Of a stretch of 64,000 bases of DNA, positions 1-8,600 are shown in pieces (position 1 is the stretch's first letter; every line of letters starts with the position of its first letter). The translations under genes were made by a program, and so were the position numbers. This DNA comes from Kitasatospora cinereorecta. GTDB taxonomy: Bacteria; Actinomycetota; Actinomycetes; Streptomycetales; Streptomycetaceae. The notes beneath the pieces are model-generated. The model saw only the letters and a program-made list of their open reading frames with translations. It had not been told where the DNA came from and made no database searches. The stretch lies in NCBI RefSeq assembly GCF_024172095.1, contig NZ_JAMZDX010000003.1, positions 1,132,001-1,196,000 on the forward strand, read 5' to 3'.

Positions 1-296
1 CCGTGGACGACCCCGGCTACGCCATCCGCACCCGCCTCGCCTTCCCCGCCCACGACGACCCCGCCGACGGCGCGGGGACGCGCTTCGCCTACAACGTCGC
101 CCCCGGCGCCGACCCCGCCCGCCGGTTCGAGGCGATCGTGCTGGTCGTCGACGAGGTGGCCGACACCCCCGCCCTGCACGAGGGCGAGCACGCGCTGCTG
201 GCCCAGCTGCGCCGGGTCACCGACCGCGTGGTGCTCGCCGTCCTCCCCTCGTACCGGGCGGTTCCCCCCGCGTACCCCGCCGCGACGCCCGCCTGA
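1..296 (+). CDS. C-terminal part of a TRSP-domain phosphoribosyltransferase (5' truncated by window edge)
   Basis: The reading frame is open from the first bases and stops at 294-296, so only about 97 residues of the C terminus are visible; a GTG at 3 is probably not the real start. The fragment contains a pattern (FAYNVAPG, then IVLVVDE-ADT, then VTDRVVLAVLPSYR) that I recall from the TRSP domain found at the end of phosphoribosyltransferases in tellurite-resistance (Ter) associated biosynthetic modules. The next two genes, a StiP-like phosphoribosyltransferase and a HAD phosphatase, are the expected partners in that module, which supports the assignment. The module's substrate is not established; a nucleotide-like product has been proposed in the literature on Ter systems. 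The domain call rests on remembered motif similarity and context. Confidence 0.6.
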   Translation, partial: VDDPGYAIRTRLAFPAHDDPADGAGTRFAYNVAPGADPARRFEAIVLVVDEVADTPALHEGEHALLAQLRRVTDRVVLAVLPSYRAVPPAYPAATPA

Positions 297-357
297 CACC
301 CCCCTGACGCCCGCCCGCCCCACCATGAGATCCGCGAACCTCCAGCGAAAGCCCGGC

Positions 358-1617
358 ATGACGACCCAGACGACGCCCGCCCCCGCCCGCCCGCTCCACG
401 GCCCCGCCTTCTCCTCCTATCCGGCGGAGGACGTCACCTGGCTGATCAAGGACCTCTCCGGCGTCCACTTGGAGGCCCCGACCGAGGAGCGCGAGGAGGC
501 GGTCCAGTCCGGCGGTGCGCACTACGCCGAGTCGCTGCCGGTCGAGTACCAGCCCAGCCCCGAGTACCAGCAGCTCTTCCACACCGCGCTGACCGCCTCC
601 GCGGACCGGATCGCGCTCGCCGTCGGCGCGGTCGCCGAAACGCTGCTGCGCGAGCGCGGCCGCTCCCTGGTGCTCGCCTCGCTGGCCCGGGCCGGCACGC
701 CGGTCGGCGTCCTGATCCGCCGCTGGCTCGCCTTCGCCCACGGCCTGGACACCCCGCACTACACCGTCTCCATCGTCCGCGGCCGCGGCATCGACCGGGT
801 CGCCCTGCGCCACCTCGCCGCCCACCACGCCGCCGCCGACGTGGTCTTCGTCGACGGCTGGACCGGCAAGGGCGCCATCACCCGCGAACTGGCCGACGCA
901 CTCGACGGCACCGGCTTCGACCCCGAACTCGCCGTCCTCGCCGACCCCGGCGGCTGCGTGCGCACCTACGGCACCCGGGACGACTTCCTGATCCCCTCCG
1001 CCTGCCTCAACTCCACCGTCTCCGGCCTGATCTCGCGCACCGTGCTGCGCGACGACCTGATCGGACCGGACGAGTTCCACGGCGCCAAGTTCTACCGCGA
1101 ACTGGCCGGCGCCGACGTCTCCCGCGCCTTCGTCGACGCGGTGGCCGACCGCTTCCCCGCCGTCCGGGCCGCCGTCGCCGCCGAGGCCGAGCGGCTCGCC
1201 ACCGAGGACCGCACCCCGACCTGGGAGGGCTGGGCCGCCGTCGAGCGGATCAGCGCCGAGTACGGCATCGACAACGTCAACCTGGTCAAGCCCGGGGTCG
1301 GCGAGACCACCCGCGTCCTGCTGCGCCGCGTCCCCTGGCGGGTGCTCGCCCGCCGCGGCACCGGCGCGGACCTCGACCACGTCCGCCTGCTCGCCGCCCA
1401 GCGCGGCGTACCGGTGGAGGAGGTCGACGACCTCCCGTACTCCTGCGTCGGCCTGATCCACCCGCACTACACCCGCGGCGCAACCGGCGCCGACGGCACG
1501 GCGGTCCAGAGCGGACCCGACGGCACGGCGGTCCAGGCCGGCGCCGACGGCCCGGACCGCCGTGCCGTCGGCGCCGGCGAAGCACCCCATGTCCAGGCAG
1601 AGAAGGGCCATTCGTGA
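358..1617 (+). CDS. StiP-like phosphoribosyltransferase-fold protein of a Ter module
   Basis: About 419 residues. The pattern YQQLFHTAL near the N terminus, the segment RAGTPVGVLIRRWL, and the loop VDGWTGKGAI, which looks like a PRPP-binding loop, match the family annotated as cysteine protease StiP or PRTase-PELOTA in Ter gene neighbourhoods. The name StiP implies proteolysis, but the fold points to phosphoribosyl transfer on an unknown substrate. ATG 358 (MTTQTT) is preferred to ATG 325 because the extra residues look non-conserved, but ribosome-binding sites are weak at both. The stop overlaps the GTG of the HAD gene by 4 bases, so translation is coupled. Oddly, the last 40 or so residues are a low-complexity tail encoded by a repeated 17-base unit (see repeat at 1491-1570), probably a later addition. 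Confidence 0.7.
   Translation: MTTQTTPAPARPLHGPAFSSYPAEDVTWLIKDLSGVHLEAPTEEREEAVQSGGAHYAESLPVEYQPSPEYQQLFHTALTASADRIALAVGAVAETLLRERGRSLVLASLARAGTPVGVLIRRWLAFAHGLDTPHYTVSIVRGRGIDRVALRHLAAHHAAADVVFVDGWTGKGAITRELADALDGTGFDPELAVLADPGGCVRTYGTRDDFLIPSACLNSTVSGLISRTVLRDDLIGPDEFHGAKFYRELAGADVSRAFVDAVADRFPAVRAAVAAEAERLATEDRTPTWEGWAAVERISAEYGIDNVNLVKPGVGETTRVLLRRVPWRVLARRGTGADLDHVRLLAAQRGVPVEEVDDLPYSCVGLIHPHYTRGATGADGTAVQSGPDGTAVQAGADGPDRRAVGAGEAPHVQAEKGHS
1491..1570. repeat. 17-bp unit repeated twice directly and once inverted inside a coding 3' end
   Basis: The unit CGACGGCACGGCGGTCC occurs at 1491-1507 and 1518-1534, and its exact reverse complement at 1554-1570. The second and third copies can form a 17-bp stem with a 19-base loop. 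The copies lie in the last codons of the StiP-like gene, just before the HAD start, and encode its low-complexity tail. It could be a small repeat that invaded the gene end, or an intra-operon RNA hairpin. Confidence 0.85.
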
Positions 1618-2453
1618 AGCAGTCCCTGGTCGCCAGCGACCTCGACCGCACGCTGATCTACTCGAACCGGGCCCTGGCCCTGGACGTGCCGGACCGGCTG
1701 GCGCCACGGCTGCTCTCGGTGGAGGTGCACGACGGCAAGGCGCTCTCCTTCATGACCGAGACCGCCGCCGAACTGCTCGCCGATCTCGCCCGCCTGGCCC
1801 ACGTCGTCCCGGTCACCACCCGCACCCGCAGCCAGTACGAGCGGGTCAACCTGCCAGGCCCGAGCGCCGGTTGGATCCCGCCGTACGCGGTCTGCGCCAA
1901 CGGCGGCCACCTGCTGGTGGACGGCGTCCCGGACCGCGACTGGCAGGCCGAGACCCGGGCCCGGCTCGACGCCGGCTGCGCGCCGCTGCCCGAGGTGGTC
2001 GAGCACCTGGCGATCGTCGCCGACCCCGAGTGGACCCACAAGCGCCGGGTCGCCGACGACCTCTTCGCCTACCTGGTGGTCGAGCGCGCCGAGCTGCCCA
2101 CCGGCTGGCTCGCCGAACTGATCGGCTGGTGCGCCGAGCGCGGCTGGACCGTCTCCCTGCAGGGCCGCAAGGTGTACGCCGTGCCCGCTCCGCTCAGCAA
2201 GGGTGCCGCCCTCGCCGAGGTCGTCCGACGGACCGGCGCGGCCAACGTCTACTCGGCCGGCGACTCCCTGCTCGACGCCGACCTGCTGCTGACCGCCGAC
2301 CACGGCTGGCGCCCGGGCCACGGCGAACTCGCCGACACCGGCTGGACCGCCCCCACGGTCACCGCGCTCACCGAGATCGGCGTGGCAGCGGGCGAGGAGA
2401 TCGTCCGGCAGATCCTGGAACGGGTCCGCACCGCGGCGACGGTCACCGTCTGA
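1614..2453 (+). CDS. HAD-superfamily phosphatase of the Ter-type module
   Basis: 279 residues, starting at GTG 1614, which overlaps the upstream stop as GTGA. Motif I of HAD hydrolases is visible near the N terminus as SDLDRTLIYS (nucleophile Asp plus the second acid-base Asp). Motif II is probably the Thr in PVTTRTRSQY, and the late SAGDSLLDADLL segment fits motif IV, which binds Mg2+. Length and motif order fit Cof-type or sucrose-phosphatase-like HAD enzymes with a cap. With the preceding phosphoribosyltransferase genes it forms the last gene of the visible operon and probably dephosphorylates the intermediate they make. The exact substrate is unknown. Confidence 0.75.
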   Translation: MKQSLVASDLDRTLIYSNRALALDVPDRLAPRLLSVEVHDGKALSFMTETAAELLADLARLAHVVPVTTRTRSQYERVNLPGPSAGWIPPYAVCANGGHLLVDGVPDRDWQAETRARLDAGCAPLPEVVEHLAIVADPEWTHKRRVADDLFAYLVVERAELPTGWLAELIGWCAERGWTVSLQGRKVYAVPAPLSKGAALAEVVRRTGAANVYSAGDSLLDADLLLTADHGWRPGHGELADTGWTAPTVTALTEIGVAAGEEIVRQILERVRTAATVTV

Positions 2454-2485
2454 CGCCGCGGGCCCGGGCTCGTTCCGTTTGGTGG

Positions 2486-2710
2486 TCAGCCGCAGCAACC
2501 GCCGCCGCAGCACCCCCCGCCACCGCCACCGGCGGCCGGGCGGGGTGCGGCGGCGGCGCCCGCGGCGCCGGTGACGGCGACCGTGGAGAGCAGCTTCACC
2601 GTGTCGGTGTGCCCCTGCGGGCAGGCCGCCGGGTCACCGGATCGGGCCATCGGACGGCTGAGCTCGAAGGTGTCGCCGCAGGAGCGGCAGCGGAAGTCGT
2701 AGCGAGGCAT
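2486..2710 (-). CDS. FmdB family zinc-ribbon protein
   Basis: 74 residues, starting MPRYDFRCRSCGDTFEL. The CxxC pair near residues 8-11 and a later Cys-Pro-x-Gly-His make the short zinc ribbon of the FmdB/CxxC_CXXC_SSSS family, named for a putative regulator of formamidase but of unknown role in streptomycetes. The C terminus ends in a striking Gly-Cys tail (CCGGGCCG), which is common in this family and might bind metal. It is convergent with the HAD gene and lies downstream of the DUF4442 thioesterase gene on the same strand. Confidence 0.85.
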   Translation of the reverse strand: MPRYDFRCRSCGDTFELSRPMARSGDPAACPQGHTDTVKLLSTVAVTGAAGAAAAPRPAAGGGGGGCCGGGCCG

Positions 2711-2775
2711 GGTCGCAGGGTACCGACCCGGGCCGCCGCGCGTCAGGAGGTGGTCGGGGTCCCGGCCGCCGCGCG

Positions 2776-3261
2776 TCAGACCGCCGCGGGCTCGGCCTCG
2801 CGGCGCTTCTGCCGGACGTAGATCTGCTTGCGGACCCGGGCCACCAGCGTGCCGTCCGCCGCCAGCACCTCGGTGTGGAACCAGACCAGCGCCTTCTTGC
2901 CCTCGGCGGTCAGCTCGCGGATCTCCTCGAGCCGGTCGTCGGTGAGCCGGAAGTCGGCGAAGACGTCACCGCGGCCGGGGGAGACGAAGTCGATCTCGCC
3001 GGCGCTGTCCCAGACCAGGTAGTCCGGGCCGAGGTTCTGCATCACCAGCAGCATCCAGAACGGGTCGGTCATCGCGAACAGCGAGCCGCCGAAGTGGGTG
3101 CCGACCCAGTTGCGGTTGGTCCGGCGCAGGCGCAGCCGGACCCGGGCGGAGCGGTAGCCCTCCCCGACCGACAGCACCCGGATGCCCGCGAACAGGAACG
3201 GCGGCCAGAGGTTGATCCCGCGCCGGAACGTGGCGGGGGAGATCGTGCGCTTGCGTGCCAT
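2776..3261 (-). CDS. DUF4442 hotdog-fold putative acyl-CoA thioesterase
   Basis: 161 residues. The sequence WPPFLFAGIRVL, then GTHFGGSLFAMTDPFWMLLVM, is the hallmark of DUF4442 proteins, which share the hotdog fold of PaaI-type thioesterases; GTHFGGSLFAM corresponds to the conserved active-site helix region. It probably hydrolyses or binds an acyl thioester, with unknown acyl group. It is monocistronic or loosely linked to the downstream FmdB gene, 65 bases away on the same strand. A short AT-richer stretch upstream (around 3275-3300, containing AAGTTACTCGCGAGTAA) may hold its promoter. Confidence 0.8.
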   Translation of the reverse strand: MARKRTISPATFRRGINLWPPFLFAGIRVLSVGEGYRSARVRLRLRRTNRNWVGTHFGGSLFAMTDPFWMLLVMQNLGPDYLVWDSAGEIDFVSPGRGDVFADFRLTDDRLEEIRELTAEGKKALVWFHTEVLAADGTLVARVRKQIYVRQKRREAEPAAV

Positions 3262-3335
3262 GGCCCGACTCTAGCAGCTAAGTTACTCGCGAGTAATGGC
3301 GAGTCGGGACGGCTTCTCCACGCGCGGCGCCGCCC

Positions 3336-4592
3336 TCAGTGCGTACCCCGGATCATCGCCACCACCTCGGCCGCCGTCTCCCGCACCGCGGCCAGCTCGG
3401 TCAGGAAATGCCAGTAGTCCGGGTGCCGGCCGGCCTCCTCCAGCCCCGCCACCGCCCGGTCCAGCCGCCCCACCGCCGCGTCCAACGGCCCGGCATGCCG
3501 TGGATCCGGCGTCTGCCGCCCCGACATCGCCAACCGCTGCGCGTCCCGCAGCGCGAACCGGGCCCGCTCGATCTCCCGATGCGGATCGTGCTGCACCTCG
3601 TTCAACTGGCGCAGCCGCTCGTTCACCGCCGTCACCGAGCCCTCGGCCGTCTCCAGCAGCGTCCGTACCGTGCCGATCGCCGCCGTGGCGTCCGCCCACC
3701 GCTGCTCGTCCCGCGCCCGGACCGCGTCCGCCAGCCGCACCTGCGCCGTCCGCACCGCCTCGGCGGACTGCGCCGGCACCTGCTGCAGGTCCTGCCAGCA
3801 CGCCGCGCTGAACCGCCGGCGCAACTCGCTCAGCGCCGGCTCCACCGTCCCGGACCGCGTCTCCAGCGCCTGGATCCGCGTCCGCAGGCTCGCCACCCGG
3901 TGGTCGATCTCCTTCGCCCGCTCCGGCAGCTGCTCGGCCTCCGACCGGATCAGCTCCGCCCGGCGCGACACGTCCTCCGCCCGCTGCAACGTCGCCGGGA
4001 CACCGTGCTGCGCCACCCCCTGGTTCAGCCGGGTCAGCTCCGGCGCCAGCTCCGCCAGCCGCGCCGCCAGCTCGTCCGCCCGCAACCCCGCCGACCGCGC
4101 CTGCTCCAGCGCCGTCGTCGCCCCCAACAACGCCTGCCGCGCCCGCTCCACCGCCGGCGTCACCCGGACCAGCTGCGCCTCGGCCCGCTCCAGCACCGGC
4201 TGCAGCCGCTGTACGAACGTGGTCAGCTCGGTCCGCTTGGCGTCCAGCTCGCGGCGCGACTGCTCCAGCTGCTGCTTCGCCTGCCACGCCGCGTTCGGAT
4301 CCAGCTCGGCGCGGTCCAGGTCCTGCGCGTCCAGCGCCGTCAGGTACGCCACGGTCACCTGGTCGATCCGGGCCGACAGGTCCTGGAAGTCCGCCACCAC
4401 CTGGCGGGCCGACGCCGGATCGCCCGCCGACTTCACCGTCTCCACGGCGAGCAGCGCGTCCCGCTGCGCGGAGTCCAGCTCGTAGAAGGCCTCCTGCGCG
4501 GCGTCCCGAGCCGCCTTGGCGTCCGCCCGGGCACCGTCCCGCCGGCGTCCCCAGCCGCCCCACCCGCCGCCGCCACCGCCGGCCACCCTCAC
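3336..4592 (-). CDS. Conserved actinobacterial coiled-coil protein of unknown function
   Basis: About 418 residues from GTG 4592, chosen because a GGGAG sequence lies 5 bases upstream and because longer forms would run into the tRNA gene. After a Gly/Trp-rich start (VAGGGGGGWGGWG) the rest is almost entirely charged alpha-helix with heptad-like spacing (DAKAARDAAQEAFYELD onward, many Ala, Leu, Glu, Arg), so it should form long coiled coils. There is no signal peptide, membrane span or catalytic motif. I recognise it only as a conserved streptomycete hypothetical protein. It is transcribed away from the tRNA and alone on its strand. Confidence 0.7.
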   Translation of the reverse strand: MRVAGGGGGGWGGWGRRRDGARADAKAARDAAQEAFYELDSAQRDALLAVETVKSAGDPASARQVVADFQDLSARIDQVTVAYLTALDAQDLDRAELDPNAAWQAKQQLEQSRRELDAKRTELTTFVQRLQPVLERAEAQLVRVTPAVERARQALLGATTALEQARSAGLRADELAARLAELAPELTRLNQGVAQHGVPATLQRAEDVSRRAELIRSEAEQLPERAKEIDHRVASLRTRIQALETRSGTVEPALSELRRRFSAACWQDLQQVPAQSAEAVRTAQVRLADAVRARDEQRWADATAAIGTVRTLLETAEGSVTAVNERLRQLNEVQHDPHREIERARFALRDAQRLAMSGRQTPDPRHAGPLDAAVGRLDRAVAGLEEAGRHPDYWHFLTELAAVRETAAEVVAMIRGTH

Positions 4593-4785
4593 ACCCGCTC
4601 CCTGCTCAGTCCCGCACGCCCGATCACCGCCATTCTTCCCGATCACCCTCCCCGCCGGGACCCCTCCCACCCGACTCCGCACCACCCGCCCGTCCCGTCC
4701 CCGCATTGGGGTAGGCGCGGCGGTGGCCGGACCAGGTAGTCTGTGCTCTCGTCGTGCGACCGGCCCCGCCGGTCCACCGCGACGC

Positions 4786-4860
4786 GGGCGCATAGCTCAG
4801 CGGTAGAGCGCTGCTCTTACAAAGCAGATGTCGGCGGTTCGAAACCGTCTGCGCCCACCA
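4786..4860 (+). tRNA. tRNA-Val (anticodon TAC), CCA encoded
   Basis: The acceptor arm GGGCGCA (4786-4792) pairs perfectly with TGCGCCC (4850-4856), followed by discriminator A and an encoded CCA. The anticodon stem CTGCT/AGCAG encloses the loop CTTACAA, giving anticodon TAC for valine. The T arm GGCGG-TTCGAAA-CCGTC is intact. The 3' end also looks like the attachment site of an integrated element, because an integrase stump abuts it. Confidence 0.97.
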
Positions 4861-5086
4861 GCCAAGGGCCCCGGACCAATGGTGATCCGGGGCCTTTCGA
4901 CATCTCAAGTGGACATTGGCGAGCCAGGCGGCGGCGATTCAGCAGCCGGTCCATGTGGCTCATCGCCTCGCGCTGGTTGTCCTCTACCGCGTGGGCGTAG
5001 GTCTCCATCGTGACCGCTATTTGGTTGTGCCCCAGGATCGCCACCAGGGTCCTGTGGTTGCACACTCCGGCCGCCGCCAGCCCCAT
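4817..5086 (-). pseudogene. C-terminal remnant of a tyrosine-recombinase integrase
   Basis: The frame reads AAGVCNHRTLVAILGH, then NQIAVTMETYAHAVEDNQREA, which matches the C-terminal end of phage or AICE tyrosine recombinases: LGH supplies the catalytic His and ETYAH the nucleophilic Tyr. The upstream part with the catalytic Arg residues and the DNA-binding domain is missing, and no continuing frame is visible beyond about 5100. The reading frame runs into the tRNA-Val gene, the usual arrangement when int lies next to attL. This is a dead stump left by an element that inserted at the tRNA 3' end. Confidence 0.8.
4867..4894 (+). terminator. Hairpin terminator after tRNA-Val
   Basis: GGCCCCGGA at 4867-4875 pairs with TCCGGGGCC at 4886-4894 across a 10-base loop, followed by TTTCG. 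It lies seven bases after the tRNA CCA, and fits an intrinsic terminator for the tRNA transcript. Confidence 0.75.
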
Positions 5087-5605
5087 CGTGCCGCCGCGCC
5101 GTCATTTACCCAGATCTTGGCGGCAGTGACTCGGCCGCCGAGATCCGGGAGCCGTCCACACAGGACCCAAGGTCAACGAAGACCATCCTGGACTTGGCAC
5201 CGGCCCGAACTCTCTCGGCTCCGTGCGCGATCGGGCGGCTCGGCATCATGCCGGGCCTGCAACAGGCCCGTGATTCGACGCTCCGCGACGATCAACCGGC
5301 ACGCGGAAGGTCCCGCCGCCGATGGTCCCGGTGAGGTGACAACCCTGCAGGTCACGGTTACCCGTGCATGAGGTCCCGAGGCGGCCGCAGCGTTGAAAAT
5401 GCGGGCTAGGTGTGAAAGCCTTCTTGTATGCGCATCTGCTAGGCATTCCGTAATCGTTACTGCGGGTAGTGGCGGGCGGCGTATCCCACCGCCTCGCCGC
5501 CGCGGTGAGAATACATTACGTAGTCTGAGAGTCGCCATCATTCCGGCTTTTGGTCGAGCAGAGTGATGGAGTGTCAGATTTGCAGGATCAGGTAGGGCGA
5601 CCGAA
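5087..5605. other. Gene-free stretch between integrase stump and NACHT gene
   Basis: I see no convincing gene in these roughly 520 bases; the open frames on the minus strand (for example around 5173-5541) lack codon bias and recognisable motifs. Composition drifts from GC-rich near the tRNA to clearly AT-richer before the NACHT start. It probably holds decayed element DNA and the promoter of the NACHT gene. The short symmetry GTAA-TCG-TTAC at 5450-5460 is the only dyad I noticed. Confidence 0.5.
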
Positions 5606-8600
5606 ATGGCAAGTCAGCTGCCGGATGCAGTTCCGATTGGCCTGGGGGTTGTCGGGCTGATCATCCTTGGTCTGTTTCTTCTATTCAAGGCGTACTTCAC
5701 AGAGCTGGGAAAGTCGCTGGCAGTGAAGACGCCTGACGCGGTCCAGCGCATGCTGGTGCGTAGCCGTCCGGTTGGCGGCCGACGACTGCGCCGCTATCGC
5801 AAGATGGTCGTCGAGAGATACGGGAGGCACCGCCTTGGCTTTGGCGAGGGCGTCGAGGGTAACCCGATCGAGATTCGGGCGGTATATGTCCCCCTCCAGG
5901 GTGTCACGGGCGACCGACGCGCTGACGTCTACGAGCTGATCGGGCTCAAGCGGCGAACCGTGCTGCTTGGCGAGCCTGGGGCGGGCAAGTCGCTTCTGCT
6001 GAAGTATGCGATGTTGCACTGGGCTGACGACGAAGGCGATGAGAAGATCCCTGTGATAGTCGACCTGCACCAGTGCAATCGAACTGCGGACAGCTTCGAG
6101 AAGCTGATCACCTCGGAATTTGAGCTGGCGAGAGTCCGAAACGCCGAAGATCTCGTCAACCGGGCCTTGGACGTGGGCAGGCTGCGCATCTTCTTCGACG
6201 GCCTGGATGAAGTCGGGGACGCCGAGCTTGGCCGTGTGGTGAAAGAGCTACAGGATTTCGCCACCAGGTATGGCGATTGCGAGATCGTCGTCACCTGTCG
6301 AAATGCGGCTTATCGTGAGCAGCTCGACGAACATTTCGATCAGTTGGTCCGGATCGCCGACTTCGACGATGCTTCTGTCATCCGGTTCCTCCGAAAATGG
6401 CCAGGAATTGATGGATCGGTCGAAGTCGGGCGGATCTTCACGGCCCTTCAGGCGGATCCGGAGCTCATGGGTCTGGCTCGCAGTCCGCTCATGCTCACCA
6501 TGATCGCTTATCTGCAGTCCAGTGAACGGATTGAACAAGTCGGCTCATTGCCGAATTCTCGAGCCGCGTTCTACAAGATAGCTGTAATCCATCTTCTGGA
6601 TCGGGACCGCCGCCTTGGTCGGCCTGAGGCCATCGGGTTGTACAGCACTGAGCGCAAGCTTCTGGTGCTGGAACGTATTGCCCGCATCAGGTTGGAGACA
6701 GCAGCCCGCGAAGGTGACTGGCAGGCTATCCCCAAAGGCCAGCTGGAGAACGTAATTCGCGGATTGTTGCCCGGTTTTGACCTCGGCCCGGAGCATGCGG
6801 CACCCCTGCTCGACGAGATCGTAAAGCGTAGTCAGTTGATCAAGCCTTTGGACCAGATCGGCCGGTTCTACATTTTTACGCACCTCACAATGCTGGAATA
6901 CCTGGCTGCATCCGAGCTGTCTGATTCGGCCGAAGCGCTCTTGAGGAACTACCGGTTGGCTCCGGATGTATGGCGGGAGACCGTCAGGATGCGGTGCGCG
7001 GTGGCGCACGTGGGGTGCACGCCCGTGATCCGTGAAGTGTTCTCCAATGAGGAGCTCAGGCACAAGGTGCTCGCCCTGCAATGTCTCGGTGATGTGATGC
7101 ATATCGAGGAAGGTGTCGCTGACGAGATCCTGGCTTACTTCTTCACGCGCCTTGGCGCTTCGGGTAAAGACGGTCTGGCCGTGGCCCAGGGGCTGGGAGC
7201 ACTCGCGGCCAGCAGCCGGCAGCGCGGACTCCGAGTCCGTGACGGTCTGGTACAGGCCGTCACGGAGCCGCAGTCGCCACGCCGGTCCGCTGCCCTGATC
7301 GCACTTGCGGCTTCTGGTCGGCTTGAGGCGGCGGGCACCCTAGCGCAATGCGCAGAGGATCCGCACGACGGCGAAGCACGGGGTGCCCTCCAATCCATGG
7401 GTGAGATCGCCGTTCCGGCCCTCTCGGAAGCGGCGCGGCGCGGTGCCGTCTGGGCCGTGCACTCGTTGGGGGCCATCGGCACGCCGGCCGCAGCCCAGCG
7501 ACTCGCCAAACGGCTCTGGAGTGACGACGAGTCGGTTGCCAGCGCTGCCGCCTGGACGCTGGCTTCGCTATTGCGCAATCCGGACGTCGAGGAAGAGCTG
7601 CGGCAACTCTCTCTGCCTGCCGGAAATTCATCGGCCGAGACGTATCCCGCAGTTTGGAATCCTTTTGCTGCGAAGGAGCCCGTAAATTCCACTCTGCCTG
7701 TGGTGGCAGGGCGGATCGCCTATGAACTCGATGCGGGCCACCTCGCACATCCGGAGGTTCCTTGTCGGCTAGACACGAATGCCGCCAACGGTATAACGGA
7801 GATCGATTTTCGGATCGGCATCCCCGTGGCCGCACTGGGAGCCGGTCTTTCAGTCGGACCCGCAGCGCCTGAAGAGTGGGGAAAGGCGCATGAACTTGCC
7901 CGAGAGGCGGCCGACCGAATATTTCCTCGACACCAGCTTTACCGGGCAGCCAACCTTGTCATCCCTCGATCGGTTCACATTGCTGAGCTATTGAGCACGG
8001 AGCCAGCCGTGTCATCCGACAACATGAGCCTCCTGGAACCCCTCAAGGGCGAACTTCTGAGAGTTCGAGACATCCCGGCTGTTTACCGACGGGTTATCGA
8101 TCTTCTGCCATGGCCCGTCCAGTCATATCTGCTGGCGACTTGCGTGGCGCCTGATTTCTATGTCCTAGGTTTACCTGCCAAAAGGTGTGTTGGTTGGGAT
8201 ACCTGGCGATCGGCGGGCGACAATCCCTTGGCGCCACGCTCGATGCTGCGGCTGAGAGGTATATTCTCCCTGCTGGCGTTGACGCTTGCGGTAGTCCTTG
8301 GAGGAACGCGGCTGGTCGCTAGCGTCTTCGGGCAGCACCCTTGGGGGCTCGGCGCTCTGGGGCCAGGGTGGCTCGACGCAGGCGCTCTGATTCTCGGTTT
8401 TGTCGCGGTCGTATTCCTCGCCGTAGCCTTGTCGTCCCCTCGCTGGCTTTCGGCATCATCTGAAGAGAAGATGGGTATCTCCTCTCTGGCCGCTGTCTTC
8501 CTCGTCGCAGTCTTTTTGCTGGTCCTGGCTGTGGCGACGCTGGGGCAGCTGACCACTTGGCCGCTGACCATTGTGCTGCTCGCCGTCACGGCCTGCGGGA

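Noticed and set aside
217..1707. Long minus-strand open frame opposite the StiP-like gene
   Set aside because: It has Gly/Asp/Val-rich low-complexity sequence produced by reading GC-rich codons in antisense; no motif, and the plus-strand genes have clear families.
4837..4860. Search for an attR copy of the tRNA-Val 3' end
   Set aside because: I looked for the TTCGAAACCG and GCGCCCACCA sequences at the other side of the island up to about 11220 and found none, so the right border cannot be placed.
5173..5541. Minus-strand frame between the tRNA and the NACHT gene
   Set aside because: No recognisable motif and no codon bias; most likely decayed element DNA.
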